From assembly GCA_017521345.1 (NCBI GenBank), contig JAFXCU010000135.1, positions 1 to 16,418 of the forward strand: a stretch of 16,418 nucleotides of DNA, written 5' to 3'. Within the stretch, counting starts at the first letter, position 1. Every line of letters begins with the position of its first letter. A program made the position numbers and the translations under genes. Shown here piece by piece: positions 1-7,108 of this stretch. Under the pieces are notes generated by a model. It searched no databases, was not told the origin of the DNA, and saw only the letters and a list, made by a program, of their open reading frames with translations. The stretch is from Ruminiclostridium sp. Its GTDB lineage: Bacteria; Bacillota_A; Clostridia; Oscillospirales; Oscillospiraceae.

Positions 1-205
1 GCTCACGGGAGGAGCCGCAGCCGAAGTTGAAGCCGCCCACCATCACGTCGCCGGACTTGACCACGTTGACGAAGTTGGTGTCGATGTCCTCCATGCAGTG
101 GGTGGCCAGTTCCTTCTTGTCGGCGATGTTCAGGTAACGTGCGGGGATGATAACGTCGGTGTCCACGTTATCGCCATACTTATGTACAAAACCTTTTGCG
201 TTCAT
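1..205 (-). CDS. leuD: 3-isopropylmalate dehydratase small subunit (partial, 3' end outside window)
   Basis: LeuD pairs with LeuC to form isopropylmalate isomerase, which converts 2-isopropylmalate to 3-isopropylmalate in leucine synthesis in the cytoplasm. Only the first 68 residues are present. They contain the family N-terminal stretch [15 protein letters not shown] (residues 11-25) and the loop [11 protein letters not shown] that ends at the window edge; both are typical of the swivelling small subunit. The ATG is at 205-203 on the minus strand and is preceded by a good ribosome binding site, GGAGGAT (214-220). It is the third gene of the leuA-leuC-leuD order and lies 276 bp downstream of leuC, an unusually wide gap for this subunit pair; the gap is filled by a four-hairpin repeat element. 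No separate promoter is evident in the gap, so transcription probably comes from the leuA promoter. Confidence 0.95.
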   Translation of the reverse strand, partial: MNAKGFVHKYGDNVDTDVIIPARYLNIADKKELATHCMEDIDTNFVNVVKSGDVMVGGFNFGCGSSRE

Positions 206-238
206 GATTGGTTATCCTCCATTCAGAGGCTATGAAAA

Positions 239-478
239 GCCTCGCAGAGTTTCGCCGACCGCAGTCGGCGAAAGCTAATCTAGTCGGTTTTTTGCACGGA
301 CATGCGCCGGGCAAAAAACACTTCTCACGAAGAGAACGTGCGATTGGGGCTGTGCCCCAATCGTGCGCTGAACGGAGTGCAGCCCTTCACAGTTGGAATG
401 AGCCCACTCTCTATAGGCAGCTTGCCTCCCCCGTTCACAATGGTCACGAGCGAAGGTCAAGTTACTTGCTCATTCCAA
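239..478 (-). repeat. Four-hairpin intergenic element, copy A (leuC-leuD gap)
   Basis: This is one of four related elements in the window. On the plus strand it begins GCCTCGCAGAG (239-249) and then shows four hairpins: H1 250-259/264-273 (10 bp, loop CGCA), H2 287-295/311-319 (9 bp), H3 341-350/354-363 (10 bp, loop TGT) and H4 393-403/468-478 (11 bp closing stem with a longer apical part that has further small stems). The linker CTCACGAAGAGAACGTGCG between H2 and H3 matches copy D at 17 of 19 positions. Read with the leu genes (minus strand) the order is leuC stop, 3 nt, H4, H3, H2, H1, CTCTGCGAGGC, leuD ribosome binding site. Copy A is longer than the others because of its enlarged H4. Function unknown; it may affect leuD expression or mRNA stability. 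Confidence 0.8.
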
Positions 479-481
479 ATG

Positions 482-1741
482 TCAAACTTCCCGGGGATCG
501 GCGATCTTGCCAGCGATAGCAGAAGCGGCTGCAACAGCAGGGCTTGCGAGATAAATCTCAGAGGTGATGCCGCCCATACGGCCCACGAAGTTGCGGTTGG
601 TGGTGGCCACGCACTTTTCGCCGTTGGCCATAACGCCCATGTGGCCGCCCAGGCAGGGGCCGCAGGTGGGGGTGGAGACGGCGCAGCCGGACTGGATGAA
701 GGTGGTCATGTAGCCCAGGTCGATGCAGTCCTGGAAGACCTGCTGGGTGGCGGGGATGACGATGCAGCGAACGTGATCGGCAACCTTCTTGCCCTTGAGG
801 ATCTCAGCGGCGATGGCCATGTCCTCCAGACGGCCGTTGGTGCAGGAGCCGATGATGACCTGGTCGATGGTGATGTCCTCCACCTGGGAGATGGGACGGG
901 CGTTCTCGGGCAGGTGGGGGTAGGAGACGGTGGGCTCGATCTCGCTCAGGTTGATCTCGATGGTGCGGACGTACTCTGCGTCGGGGTCTGCCTCGTAGGC
1001 AGTCCAGGGACGGTTGACACGGCCTTCCATGTAGGCGATGGTGGTCTCGTCCACGGGGAAGATGCCGTTCTTGGCGCCGGCCTCAATGGCCATGTTGGCG
1101 ATGCACAGGCGGTCGTCCATGGACAGGGAGGCAACGCCCTCGCCGCAGTACTCCAGGCTCTGGTACAGGGCGCCGTCCACACCGATCATGCCGATCAGGT
1201 GGAGGATCACGTCCTTGCCGCTGACACGGGGCTGGAGCTTACCGGTCAGGTGGACCTTGATGGCCTCAGGGACCTTGAACCAGGTCTCGCCGGTGGCCAT
1301 GCCGGCTGCCATGTCGGTGGAGCCCACGCCGGTGGAGAAAGCGCCCAGAGCGCCGTAGGTGCAGGTGTGGGAGTCGGCGCCGATGATGCAGTCGCCGGCG
1401 GCCACGATGCCCTTTTCGGGCAGCAGGGCGTGCTCGACACCCATCTGGCCCACATCGTAGAAGTTGTCGATGTCGAAGCGCTTGGCGAAGGTGCGGCACT
1501 GGAGGCACTGCTCAGCGGCCTTGATGTCCTTGTTGGGGGTGAAATGGTCCATGACCATGGAGATCTTGCTCTTGTCAAAAACCCCGGTAAAGCCTTCCTT
1601 CTCAAACTCCCGGATGGCCACGGGAGAGGTGATGTCGTTGCCCAGGACCATGTCCAGCTTGGCACGGATCAGCTGACCGGCCTTGACCTCAGGCAGACCA
1701 GCGTGGGCAGCCAGGATCTTCTGCGTCATTGTCATTCCCAT
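482..1741 (-). CDS. leuC: 3-isopropylmalate dehydratase large subunit
   Basis: LeuC is the [4Fe-4S] subunit of isopropylmalate isomerase (leucine pathway, cytoplasm). The product is 419 residues, the usual length for the short homoaconitase-type LeuC of anaerobes. The three cluster cysteines are visible: C300 in GSCTNGR and C360/C363 in CGPCLGG. The aconitase-like motifs [15 protein letters not shown] (121-135) and [10 protein letters not shown] (382-391) are intact. The first ATG (1741-1739) is supported by GAGGAGG about 8 nt upstream; ATGs at codons 3 and 5 are less well placed. The gene follows leuA after about 270 bp of repeat-rich DNA and precedes leuD. It is likely part of the T-box-controlled leu transcript. 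Confidence 0.97.
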   Translation of the reverse strand: MGMTMTQKILAAHAGLPEVKAGQLIRAKLDMVLGNDITSPVAIREFEKEGFTGVFDKSKISMVMDHFTPNKDIKAAEQCLQCRTFAKRFDIDNFYDVGQMGVEHALLPEKGIVAAGDCIIGADSHTCTYGALGAFSTGVGSTDMAAGMATGETWFKVPEAIKVHLTGKLQPRVSGKDVILHLIGMIGVDGALYQSLEYCGEGVASLSMDDRLCIANMAIEAGAKNGIFPVDETTIAYMEGRVNRPWTAYEADPDAEYVRTIEINLSEIEPTVSYPHLPENARPISQVEDITIDQVIIGSCTNGRLEDMAIAAEILKGKKVADHVRCIVIPATQQVFQDCIDLGYMTTFIQSGCAVSTPTCGPCLGGHMGVMANGEKCVATTNRNFVGRMGGITSEIYLASPAVAAASAIAGKIADPREV

Positions 1742-1780
1742 AGGGAAAACCTCCTCAAATTTGGTGTGTGGTTTTTCAAA

Positions 1781-1799
1781 GCCTCCCCTATGAGGGGAG
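1781..1799. repeat. Short hairpin, possible remnant of a MITE-like end
   Basis: GCCTCCCC then ATGAGGGGAG forms a 7 bp stem (1783-1789/1793-1799) with an ATG loop. It begins like the end of the adjacent 1841-2002 element (GCCTCCCTTGTG followed by an AGGGAGG arm), so it may be the leftover tip of a second copy. It lies between leuA and leuC. It has no T-run on the leu strand, so it is not a convincing terminator. Confidence 0.45.
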
Positions 1800-1840
1800 T
1801 TCAGTCAATCGAAAACAGTGACCGACACGGTGTTCCCTCA

Positions 1841-2002
1841 GCCTCCCTTGTGCAAAGGGAGGTGCCGAGCGAATGCGAGGCGGAGGGATTGTCCCGGTGA
1901 ATGCTGCGAATTCGCATTCACTTTCGGTAGAACGGAACGGTCCTGCTGCACAATCCCTCAGTCACGGCTGCGCCGTGCCAGCTCCCTTTACACAAGGGAG
2001 CC
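1841..2002. mobile_element. MITE-like palindromic repeat with ~52 bp imperfect terminal inverted repeats
   Basis: The left end 1841-1892 and the right end 1950-2002 are imperfect inverted repeats of about 52 bp. Both start G(C/G)CTCCCTTGTG, contain a small AGGGAG hairpin and end in GAGGGATTGT when read inwards. The middle (1893-1949) has an 8 bp hairpin GTGAATGC/GCATTCAC (1897-1904/1914-1921). No transposase is encoded, so this is a non-autonomous element. From memory, this type of sequence is widespread in gut Clostridia, where its translations turn up as spurious peptides such as APLCKGSWHGAAVTEGL. It lies 9 bp after the leuA stop codon and before leuC. I could not identify a clear target-site duplication. 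Confidence 0.75.
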
Positions 2003-2011
2003 TTTTCCCAC

Positions 2012-3706
2012 TCAATCCACAGTGGGGATAAACTGCTTGTCCTTGTTCTCGCGGTTGATGGCGGTGACCAGTGCGTAGACGGAAGCCATGGTGATGTCGC
2101 TGTCCACGCCGACGCCCCAGTAGTGCTTGCCCTGGTCGTCGGCAATGACGACGTAAGCGGAAGCCAGAGAGTCGGAGTCGGTCTGCAGGGCGTGTTCCTC
2201 GTAGTCCACGAACTGGTAGTTGATGTTGGGGCTGGCCAGCTTCAGCACGTTGGACACAGCGTCCAGAGGGCCGTTGCCCCGGGCGGAGAGGTAGTAGACC
2301 TCGTTGTTGATGGCCAGGGTGACGTCTGCCACGGTGGTGCCCTTCTCGCGGATCCAGGAGATGTCCTGGATGGCGATGGGGAGGTCCTTGTTCTGGTACT
2401 CGTGGGTGAAGGCCAGCAGGATATCCTGGGGAGTGAGTTCCTTGTGGGCGTGGTCGGAGATGTCCTTGATGAAGTAGCCAACCTCCTGGGCCATTTCCTT
2501 GGGCAGCTCGTAGCCAAAGTTGTGCTCCAGGATGTAGGAGATGCCGCCCTTGCCGGACTGGCTGTTGATGCGGATGACGTCTGCCTCATACTCACGGTTG
2601 ACATCGTGGGGGTCCAGGGGCAGGTAGGGGACGGTCCAGAAGTCCTCGTCCTGCTCCTCCCGGAACTTCAGGCCCTTGGAGATGGCGTCCTGATGGGAGC
2701 CGGAGAAGGCCGCAAAGACCAGGTGGCCGGAGTAGGGCTGGCGGTAGCCCACGTGCATGCCGGTGAGCTTCTCGTAGAACTCCACGATGTGGGGCATGTT
2801 GGAGAAGTCCAGCTTGGGGTCCACGCCGTGGGTGAACATGTTCATGGCCATGGTGACGATGTCCACGTTGCCGGTGCGCTCGCCGTTGCCGAAGAGGGTG
2901 CCCTCGATGCGGTCGCCGCCGGCCAGCAGGGCCAGCTCACCGGCTGCCACGCCGGTGCCCCGGTCGTTGTGGGGGTGGATGGAGATGATCACGTTTTCAC
3001 GGTCATGGAGGTGCTTGCTCATGTACTCGATCTGCTGGGCGTACACGTGGGGCATGGACATCTCCACGGTGGCGGGCAGATTGATGATGACCTTCCGCTC
3101 GGGGCGGGGCTTCCAGATGTCGATGACGGCGTTGCAGATCCGCTCGGCAAACTCGATCTCGGTGCCGGTGAAGCTCTCAGGGGAGTACTCAAAGCGGAAG
3201 TTGGTCTCGGGCATCTTCTCAGCGTACTCGTTGAAGGATCGTGCGCCCTCCTCTGCGATCTTCACGATCTCGTCCTCGGGCAGGCGGAAGACCTGCTGCC
3301 GCTGGGCGAAGGAGGTGGAGTTATACAGGTGAACGATGACGTTCTTGGCGCCCTTGATGGAGTCAAAGGTCTTCTTGATGATGTGGGGGCGGGACTGGGT
3401 GAGCACCTGGATCCACACATCGTCGGGGATCATGTTCTCCTCGATGATGGTGCGCAGGAACTCGTACTCGGTCTCGGAGGCAGCGGGGAAGCCCACCTCG
3501 ATCTCCTTAAAGCCCAGGTCCAGGAGGAACTGATAGAAGGACAGCTTCTCCTCCAGGCTCATGGGGGTGATGAGGGCCTGGTTGCCGTCGCGCAGGTCCA
3601 CGCTGCACCAGTCGGGAGCCTGGGTGATGCGCTCCTTCTTTACCCAATCCATGCAGGTCTCCGGGGGCATATAGTACCCGGGACGGTACTTGGTATAATT
3701 CTTCAT
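2012..3706 (-). CDS. leuA: 2-isopropylmalate synthase (LeuA type 2)
   Basis: LeuA condenses acetyl-CoA with 2-ketoisovalerate to give 2-isopropylmalate, the first committed step of leucine synthesis. The product is 564 residues, the usual size of the LeuA2 subfamily (yeast/actinobacterial type). The catalytic barrel carries SVDLRDGNQALITPM (residues 35-49, catalytic Arg and metal-binding Asp) and the metal-binding HPHNDRGTG motif near residue 240. The C-terminal third (from about residue 430, with ISWIREKGTTVADVTLAI and SALASAYVVI-like strands) fits the leucine-binding regulatory domain. I chose the ATG at 3706-3704 (MKNYTKYRPGYYMPPETCMD), which has AAAGGATG upstream. A longer in-frame reading to 3853 would translate the T-box and its terminator and is rejected. 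Expression is probably controlled by leucyl-tRNA charging plus leucine feedback. Confidence 0.97.
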   Translation of the reverse strand: MKNYTKYRPGYYMPPETCMDWVKKERITQAPDWCSVDLRDGNQALITPMSLEEKLSFYQFLLDLGFKEIEVGFPAASETEYEFLRTIIEENMIPDDVWIQVLTQSRPHIIKKTFDSIKGAKNVIVHLYNSTSFAQRQQVFRLPEDEIVKIAEEGARSFNEYAEKMPETNFRFEYSPESFTGTEIEFAERICNAVIDIWKPRPERKVIINLPATVEMSMPHVYAQQIEYMSKHLHDRENVIISIHPHNDRGTGVAAGELALLAGGDRIEGTLFGNGERTGNVDIVTMAMNMFTHGVDPKLDFSNMPHIVEFYEKLTGMHVGYRQPYSGHLVFAAFSGSHQDAISKGLKFREEQDEDFWTVPYLPLDPHDVNREYEADVIRINSQSGKGGISYILEHNFGYELPKEMAQEVGYFIKDISDHAHKELTPQDILLAFTHEYQNKDLPIAIQDISWIREKGTTVADVTLAINNEVYYLSARGNGPLDAVSNVLKLASPNINYQFVDYEEHALQTDSDSLASAYVVIADDQGKHYWGVGVDSDITMASVYALVTAINRENKDKQFIPTVD

Positions 3707-3759
3707 ATGCGGGTCATCCTTTCCAATTATCAAAACCGGCGGAAAAAGGTCCATATAAC

Positions 3760-3808
3760 AAAAAATCTCCGTCTGTTTGGATATTCCAAAGATCCAAAGA
3801 GACGAAGA
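3760..3808 (-). terminator. Intrinsic terminator of the leu T-box
   Basis: On the minus strand the arms TCTTCGTCTCTTTGGAT (3808-3792) and ATCCAAACAGACGGAGA (3782-3766) pair with one internal mismatch. They are followed by TTTTTTG (3765-3759). It sits just after the T-box sequence, as expected for the competing terminator. Confidence 0.9.
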
Positions 3809-3981
3809 CAGTTTCTCCGCGGTACCACTCTTATTGGCGTCTTCAACGCCCACTCAAATAGCTCACACTCCGGGGTGAGACGCTTCCGCCTCCCTGCAGC
3901 CTCGCACCGACCGGCTGCTCTCTGAAAAGGAGAACTTCAGAAACTTATTCCCTTCATCGTGCATACATATAAAATTATGCT
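3760..3981 (-). ncRNA. T-box riboswitch leader of the leu operon (tRNA-Leu, specifier CUC)
   Basis: The leader is on the minus strand between the leuA promoter and leuA. The T-box sequence AAGAGTGGTACCGCGGAG lies at 3815-3832, as in classical T-boxes. Upstream are the Stem I landmarks AGAGAGC and GGTGCGAG. The specifier is most likely CTC at 3879-3877, read from the context CTC-A-CCCCGGAG, which matches the usual specifier-purine-CCC-GGAG layout; CUC is a leucine codon and agrees with the downstream gene. Known mechanism: uncharged tRNA pairs with the specifier and the T-box bulge, stabilises the antiterminator and permits read-through into leuA. The 5' end is set from the predicted promoter and is approximate. 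Confidence 0.93.
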
Positions 3982-3987
3982 GTCCCT

Positions 3988-4017
3988 AGAATAGCGGATG
4001 GACGGGTGTTTTGTCAA
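3988..4017 (-). promoter_or_regulatory. leuA promoter
   Basis: Minus strand: TTGACA (4017-4012), 18 nt spacer, TATTCT (3993-3988). The start of transcription would be near 3981, giving a leader of about 275 nt that matches the T-box. The perfect -35 makes this a confident sigma-A-type site. Confidence 0.8.
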
Positions 4018-4144
4018 TGGAAAAAGGATGAAATATTCAACAAATAGCCGGGTTTTTTCCCAATCCTTTCGGGAAAATCGCCCCACCAGCCCAATCTTTT
4101 CCACAAAAGGTTTCTTTCCGCCTTACCTTTTGCCAACCAGATAG

Positions 4145-4174
4145 TTGACGATGGCAGGGCCATTGTGGTACAAT
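4145..4174 (+). promoter_or_regulatory. Promoter of the zinc-ribbon/BIG2 gene
   Basis: TTGACG (4145-4150), 18 nt spacer, TACAAT (4169-4174); predicted start near 4181. The 5' leader (about 84 nt) has the sequence AATGTAACGA twice (about 4172 and 4206) and a 6 bp hairpin GGGCTG/CAGCCC (4233-4248) two nucleotides before the ribosome binding site. It is divergent from the leuA promoter; the stretch between them (4018-4144) shows nothing else I can name. Confidence 0.7.
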
Positions 4175-4264
4175 GTAACGAATTATTATGGAGTATCATG
4201 TCCAAAATGTAACGATAGACGTGTTTTCTGTTGGGCTGAAACCAGCCCGGAAGGAGGAAACCAA

Positions 4265-6274
4265 ATGGAAACCAAACAGATCACCCTGAGAAGTCAGACG
4301 GTGCAGTGCCCCCACTGTGGTGAGTACTATTCTGTGACCTATAAGTACTGCCCCTTCTGCGACGTAGGCCGCCAGGAGGAGGAGCGCCGCATGGCAGAGC
4401 GCAAGAAGCAGCGCCAGCAGAAGCTTGGCGGCATCTTCGGCGCCGAACCCGAAAAGAAGAAAAAGCGCCCCAGCGAGACCCCTCGCCGGGAGGCTCCCCC
4501 CCGCAAGGAAGCAGCCCCTCGCCGGGAAGCCCCTGTCCGGGACTTTGAGGAGGAGGCACCTGCCAAGTCTGCCCCCAAGAAGAAGGAATCCCTCTTCTTC
4601 TCCAAGCCCACCCGCAAGAAGACCAGCGAGATGACCGAGGAGGAGAAGAAGGCCTACAAGGCCGAGCGTGAGGCCCGCGCCGCCGAGCGCAAGCGGGAGC
4701 GTGACCGCCTGGCCCGGGAGGCCGCCATCGCCGCCGGCCAGCCCGACCCCATCTTTGACGCCGCCGATACTTACGAGGCTCCCACCCAGGAGACCTTTGA
4801 GCTGGCAGAAGTTCCCGCCGAGACCCCTGCATCCGTGGTCCTTCAGGAGGTCCCCGTGGCAGAGCCTGCAGCTCCCGTCCAGGAGTCCGTCCCTGTGGAA
4901 ACCCCTGCCGTGGAAGTCCCCGCTGCTGCGGAGACCCCCGCAGAGCCCGGCCCCTGGGACGACCTGCGCCAGCTGGAGATCGACCCCGCCGCCCCCGTGG
5001 TGGAGGTGTCCAACGAGCCCGTCCTGGCCGAGACCGTCCAGCCCCAGCCCACCGTCACCGTCCAGGCAGAGCCTGTCCCCGCCGAAAAGCCCATTGAGAC
5101 CGAAGAGGATCTGGACGCCCTTCTCAGCGAGATCCGGGATATGCTCAACGAAAGCCCCGTTCCCGCTGTGGCTCCCAGCCAGCTGAAGAAGCCCGTGGCT
5201 CCCACCCAGGCTCCCGCCGAGGGCGGCGCCCGCCTGGCCCCCGAGATGCCCACCGTGGAGACTGCGCCCGAAGCACCTGCCGCCCCCGAAGTGGAAGTGG
5301 TGGTGGAGGCCGAGCCCGAGGTCCAGCCCGAGGCAGCTCCTGCAGAGCCCGCCCCCGTCCAGGAACCCGCTCCTGCCGCAGAACCCGAGGTCCCCGTCGC
5401 TGAGGAGCCCACCATCGTGATCCCCACCGCCGAGGTGGCAGAGGCTGTGGCCGAGGCCGTCCTCGCAGACGAAGCCCCCACCCAGGTCCTGCCCGTGGAG
5501 GAGATCCAGACCCTGGAGACCCAGGCTGAAGCTGAGACCCCCGTGGTGGCTGCACCCATCCCCGAAACCAAGGAGGAGCCCGCCCCCAAGAAGCAGGCTC
5601 CCAAGAAGAAAAAAAAGTCTGTCCTGCCTGTGATCCTGTCCCTGATCCTTGTGGTGGCCGCCGTCTTCATCGTGGTCAAGACCGTGGTCCCCGCCTTCCA
5701 GGACGGTCTGTTCAGCAGCCAGTCTGCCGACGCTGAGACCATCACCCTGGAGCAGACCGAGCTGACCTTTGCTGAGGCAGGTGCCACTGCGACCCTGGCT
5801 CCCATCTTCGCCCCCGAAGGCACCAGCGCCCCCGTCACCTGGACCACCAGCGACGAGGCCATCGCCACCGTGGACGACAAGGGTACCGTCACCGCCGTGG
5901 CCAAGGGCCTGGCCACCATCACCGCTACCCTGGAGAACGGCCAGACCGCCCAGTGCGTGGTCAACTGCGCCTGGGAAGATGCTGCTGCTCAGCCTGCTGA
6001 GGGCGAAGCTGCAGAGGGCGAGGCTGCCGAAGGCGAAGCCGCTCCCGTCGGCCCCGCTCTGAGCGCATCCACCCTTACCCTGGACGGCCAGGGTAAGACC
6101 ACGCAGCTCCAGGTCACCGGTGCAGAGGGCTCCGTCAAGTGGACCTCCGGCAAGACCGACGTGGCCACCGTGGCCGAGGACGGCACCGTCACCGCCGTGG
6201 GCAAGGGCAGCTCCACCATCACCGCTGAGGTGGACGGCAAGACCCTGACCTGCGAGGTCAAGTGCATCTGGTAA
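4265..6274 (+). CDS. Zinc-ribbon, long disordered region, single TM, two BIG2 Ig-like domains
   Basis: Function unknown. The start is the ATG at 4265, behind AAGGAGGA (4251-4258); the longer open frame to 4145 begins inside the promoter. The product is 669 residues. Order: zinc ribbon with C15-P-H-C18 and C29-P-F-C32; a Lys/Arg/Glu-rich stretch (about 35-165) likely helical; a Pro/Ala/Glu/Val-rich stretch with no predicted fold (about 165-440); a basic patch KKKKK just before a transmembrane helix (about 452-474); then BIG2 domain 1 (about 493-567), an AEGEA repeat linker, and BIG2 domain 2 (about 599-669). The positive patch before the helix suggests an N-in, C-out topology, so the zinc ribbon and the 400-residue tail are cytoplasmic and the Ig-like domains face the wall. 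BIG2 domains are common in surface and adhesion proteins. Both BIG2 domains end in a paired CxxxC-like motif (CVVNC, CEVKC), which may form disulfides. Confidence 0.85.
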   Translation: METKQITLRSQTVQCPHCGEYYSVTYKYCPFCDVGRQEEERRMAERKKQRQQKLGGIFGAEPEKKKKRPSETPRREAPPRKEAAPRREAPVRDFEEEAPAKSAPKKKESLFFSKPTRKKTSEMTEEEKKAYKAEREARAAERKRERDRLAREAAIAAGQPDPIFDAADTYEAPTQETFELAEVPAETPASVVLQEVPVAEPAAPVQESVPVETPAVEVPAAAETPAEPGPWDDLRQLEIDPAAPVVEVSNEPVLAETVQPQPTVTVQAEPVPAEKPIETEEDLDALLSEIRDMLNESPVPAVAPSQLKKPVAPTQAPAEGGARLAPEMPTVETAPEAPAAPEVEVVVEAEPEVQPEAAPAEPAPVQEPAPAAEPEVPVAEEPTIVIPTAEVAEAVAEAVLADEAPTQVLPVEEIQTLETQAEAETPVVAAPIPETKEEPAPKKQAPKKKKKSVLPVILSLILVVAAVFIVVKTVVPAFQDGLFSSQSADAETITLEQTELTFAEAGATATLAPIFAPEGTSAPVTWTTSDEAIATVDDKGTVTAVAKGLATITATLENGQTAQCVVNCAWEDAAAQPAEGEAAEGEAAEGEAAPVGPALSASTLTLDGQGKTTQLQVTGAEGSVKWTSGKTDVATVAEDGTVTAVGKGSSTITAEVDGKTLTCEVKCIW

Positions 6275-6281
6275 AAGACAG

Positions 6282-6449
6282 ACTTTTGGGACCCGCTTCG
6301 CTGGGCTCCCAAAAGTGAGATTGCGGCATGACCCGCGCCTGCCACAGGCAGGCACTCTCGGGCTGAGAAGAGTTTTCCGGCACGCACCTGTCGCACCGGA
6401 AAACCCATTAGACTTTCTTTCGCCGCCAAGCGGCGAAACTCTGCGAGGC
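6282..6449 (+). repeat. Four-hairpin intergenic element, copy B (BIG2 gene-nitroreductase gap)
   Basis: Read along transcription: H4 6282-6291/6307-6316 (10 bp, ACTTTTGGGA arm), H3 6337-6343/6347-6353 (7 bp, GCCTGCC arm), H2 6372-6380/6396-6404 (9 bp, GTTTTCCGG arm), H1 6418-6426/6430-6438 (9 bp, TTTCGCCGC arm, loop CAA), then AACTCTGCGAGGC ending at 6449. H4 starts 7 nt after the TAA of the upstream gene, and the far end runs into the start region of the next gene. H4 has no T-run, so it is not a standard intrinsic terminator. From GAGAAG through H2 and H1 it is very close in sequence to copy C. Confidence 0.8.
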
Positions 6450-6457
6450 TGATCACT

Positions 6458-6976
6458 ATGAACGAAGTCATCCGTAGTCTGAAAGAACGGCGGTCTGTTC
6501 GGGCCTATCGGCCGGAGCAGATCTCCGAAGAACAGCTCCAGGCTATCCTGGAGGCCGGCACCTATGCCCCCAGCGGCATGGGCAAGCAGTCCGCCATCAT
6601 GGTGGTGGTCCAGGACAAGGAGACCATCGCCAAGCTCTCCCGGATGAACGCCGCCGTCATGGGCGCAGAAATTGACCCCTTCTACGGCGCCCCCACCCTG
6701 GTCATCGTCCTGGCTGACCGGTCCAGCTTCACCTGGCACGAGGACGGCTGCCTGGTCATGGGCAACCTCATGAACGCCGCCTACGCCGTGGGCGTAGACT
6801 CCTGCTGGATCCACCGGGCCAAGGAGGTCTTCGAGACCGAGGAAGGCAAGGCCATGCTGAAGGCATGGGGCATTGAAGGGGACTACGTAGGCGTGGGCAA
6901 CTGCATCCTGGGCTACCGTGCCGGGGACCTGCCAGCCCCCCACCCCCGGAAAGACAACTACATTTACCGCGTATAA
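6458..6976 (+). CDS. Nitroreductase-family FMN oxidoreductase
   Basis: A 172-residue single-domain nitroreductase-fold flavoprotein, expected to use FMN and NAD(P)H to reduce nitro, quinone or related substrates in the cytoplasm. The FMN phosphate-binding N-terminal motif RRSVRAYRPEQIS (residues 11-23), the segment AGTYAPSGMGKQ (33-44) and the C-terminal GNCILGYRAGDLPAPHPRK stretch fit the family. It is on the short side, like the compact members of gut Clostridia. The natural substrate cannot be told from sequence. The only plausible Shine-Dalgarno is GAGG at 6445-6448, 9 nt before the ATG, and it is part of repeat copy B. No clear promoter of its own is visible, so it may be read from the upstream gene or from within the element. 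A strong terminator follows. Confidence 0.88.
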   Translation: MNEVIRSLKERRSVRAYRPEQISEEQLQAILEAGTYAPSGMGKQSAIMVVVQDKETIAKLSRMNAAVMGAEIDPFYGAPTLVIVLADRSSFTWHEDGCLVMGNLMNAAYAVGVDSCWIHRAKEVFETEEGKAMLKAWGIEGDYVGVGNCILGYRAGDLPAPHPRKDNYIYRV

Positions 6977-6982
6977 CCGTTT

Positions 6983-7011
6983 ACGGGACCCATCAAGGGT
7001 CCCGTTTTTTT
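6983..7011 (+). terminator. Intrinsic terminator after the nitroreductase
   Basis: Perfect 9 bp stem ACGGGACCC/GGGTCCCGT (6983-6991/6997-7005) with loop ATCAA and a T7 tract (7005-7011), 6 nt after the stop codon. Confidence 0.95.
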
Positions 7012-7084
7012 GCAAAGATTACCCCAGTTCCCTTGAAATTACCCCATGGGGCTACTCCTCTTATCCCCTTTCCCCGGTATGATG

Positions 7085-7098
7085 GTTGTGTACACAAC
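7085..7098. promoter_or_regulatory. Perfect 14 bp palindrome, possible operator without an obvious gene
   Basis: GTTGTGTACACAAC is self-complementary. It directly follows a -10-like TATGAT (7078-7083), but no clear -35 lies 16-18 nt before it and no gene starts downstream on the plus strand before the cinA terminator. It resembles the GT-N-TA-N-AC pattern of GntR-family sites. Function unproven. Confidence 0.35.
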
Positions 7099-7108
7099 AT
7101 CAATTAAG

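Noticed and set aside
302..1900. 532-residue open frame on the plus strand across leuC
   Set aside because: It is antisense to leuC, has low-complexity Gly/His/Val/Asp-rich sequence, no ribosome binding site, and arises from the strong third-position G/C bias of leuC.
2123..2145. Peptide-like frames through the MITE such as APLCKGSWHGAAVTEGL
   Set aside because: Known style of spurious translation of this palindromic repeat; no ribosome binding site.
3707..3853. 49-residue N-terminal extension of leuA
   Set aside because: It would translate the T-box and its terminator and lacks a ribosome binding site.
2123..3925. 600-residue open frame on the plus strand across leuA and the T-box
   Set aside because: Antisense shadow of leuA that continues through the T-box; composition is typical of reverse-strand shadow frames.
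4205..4219. 15-mer AAAATGTAACGATAG shared with about 13519-13533 inside the M23 gene
   Set aside because: One copy is in coding sequence and a single 15 nt match in 16 kb is close to chance; the two TGTAAC at 4174 and 4208 are 34 nt apart, not the 11 nt of a WalR box.
4196..7015. 939-residue open frame on the minus strand
   Set aside because: Covers two well-supported plus-strand genes and two intergenic structures; Gly/Leu/His-rich shadow of a G/C-biased, Pro/Ala/Glu-rich gene.
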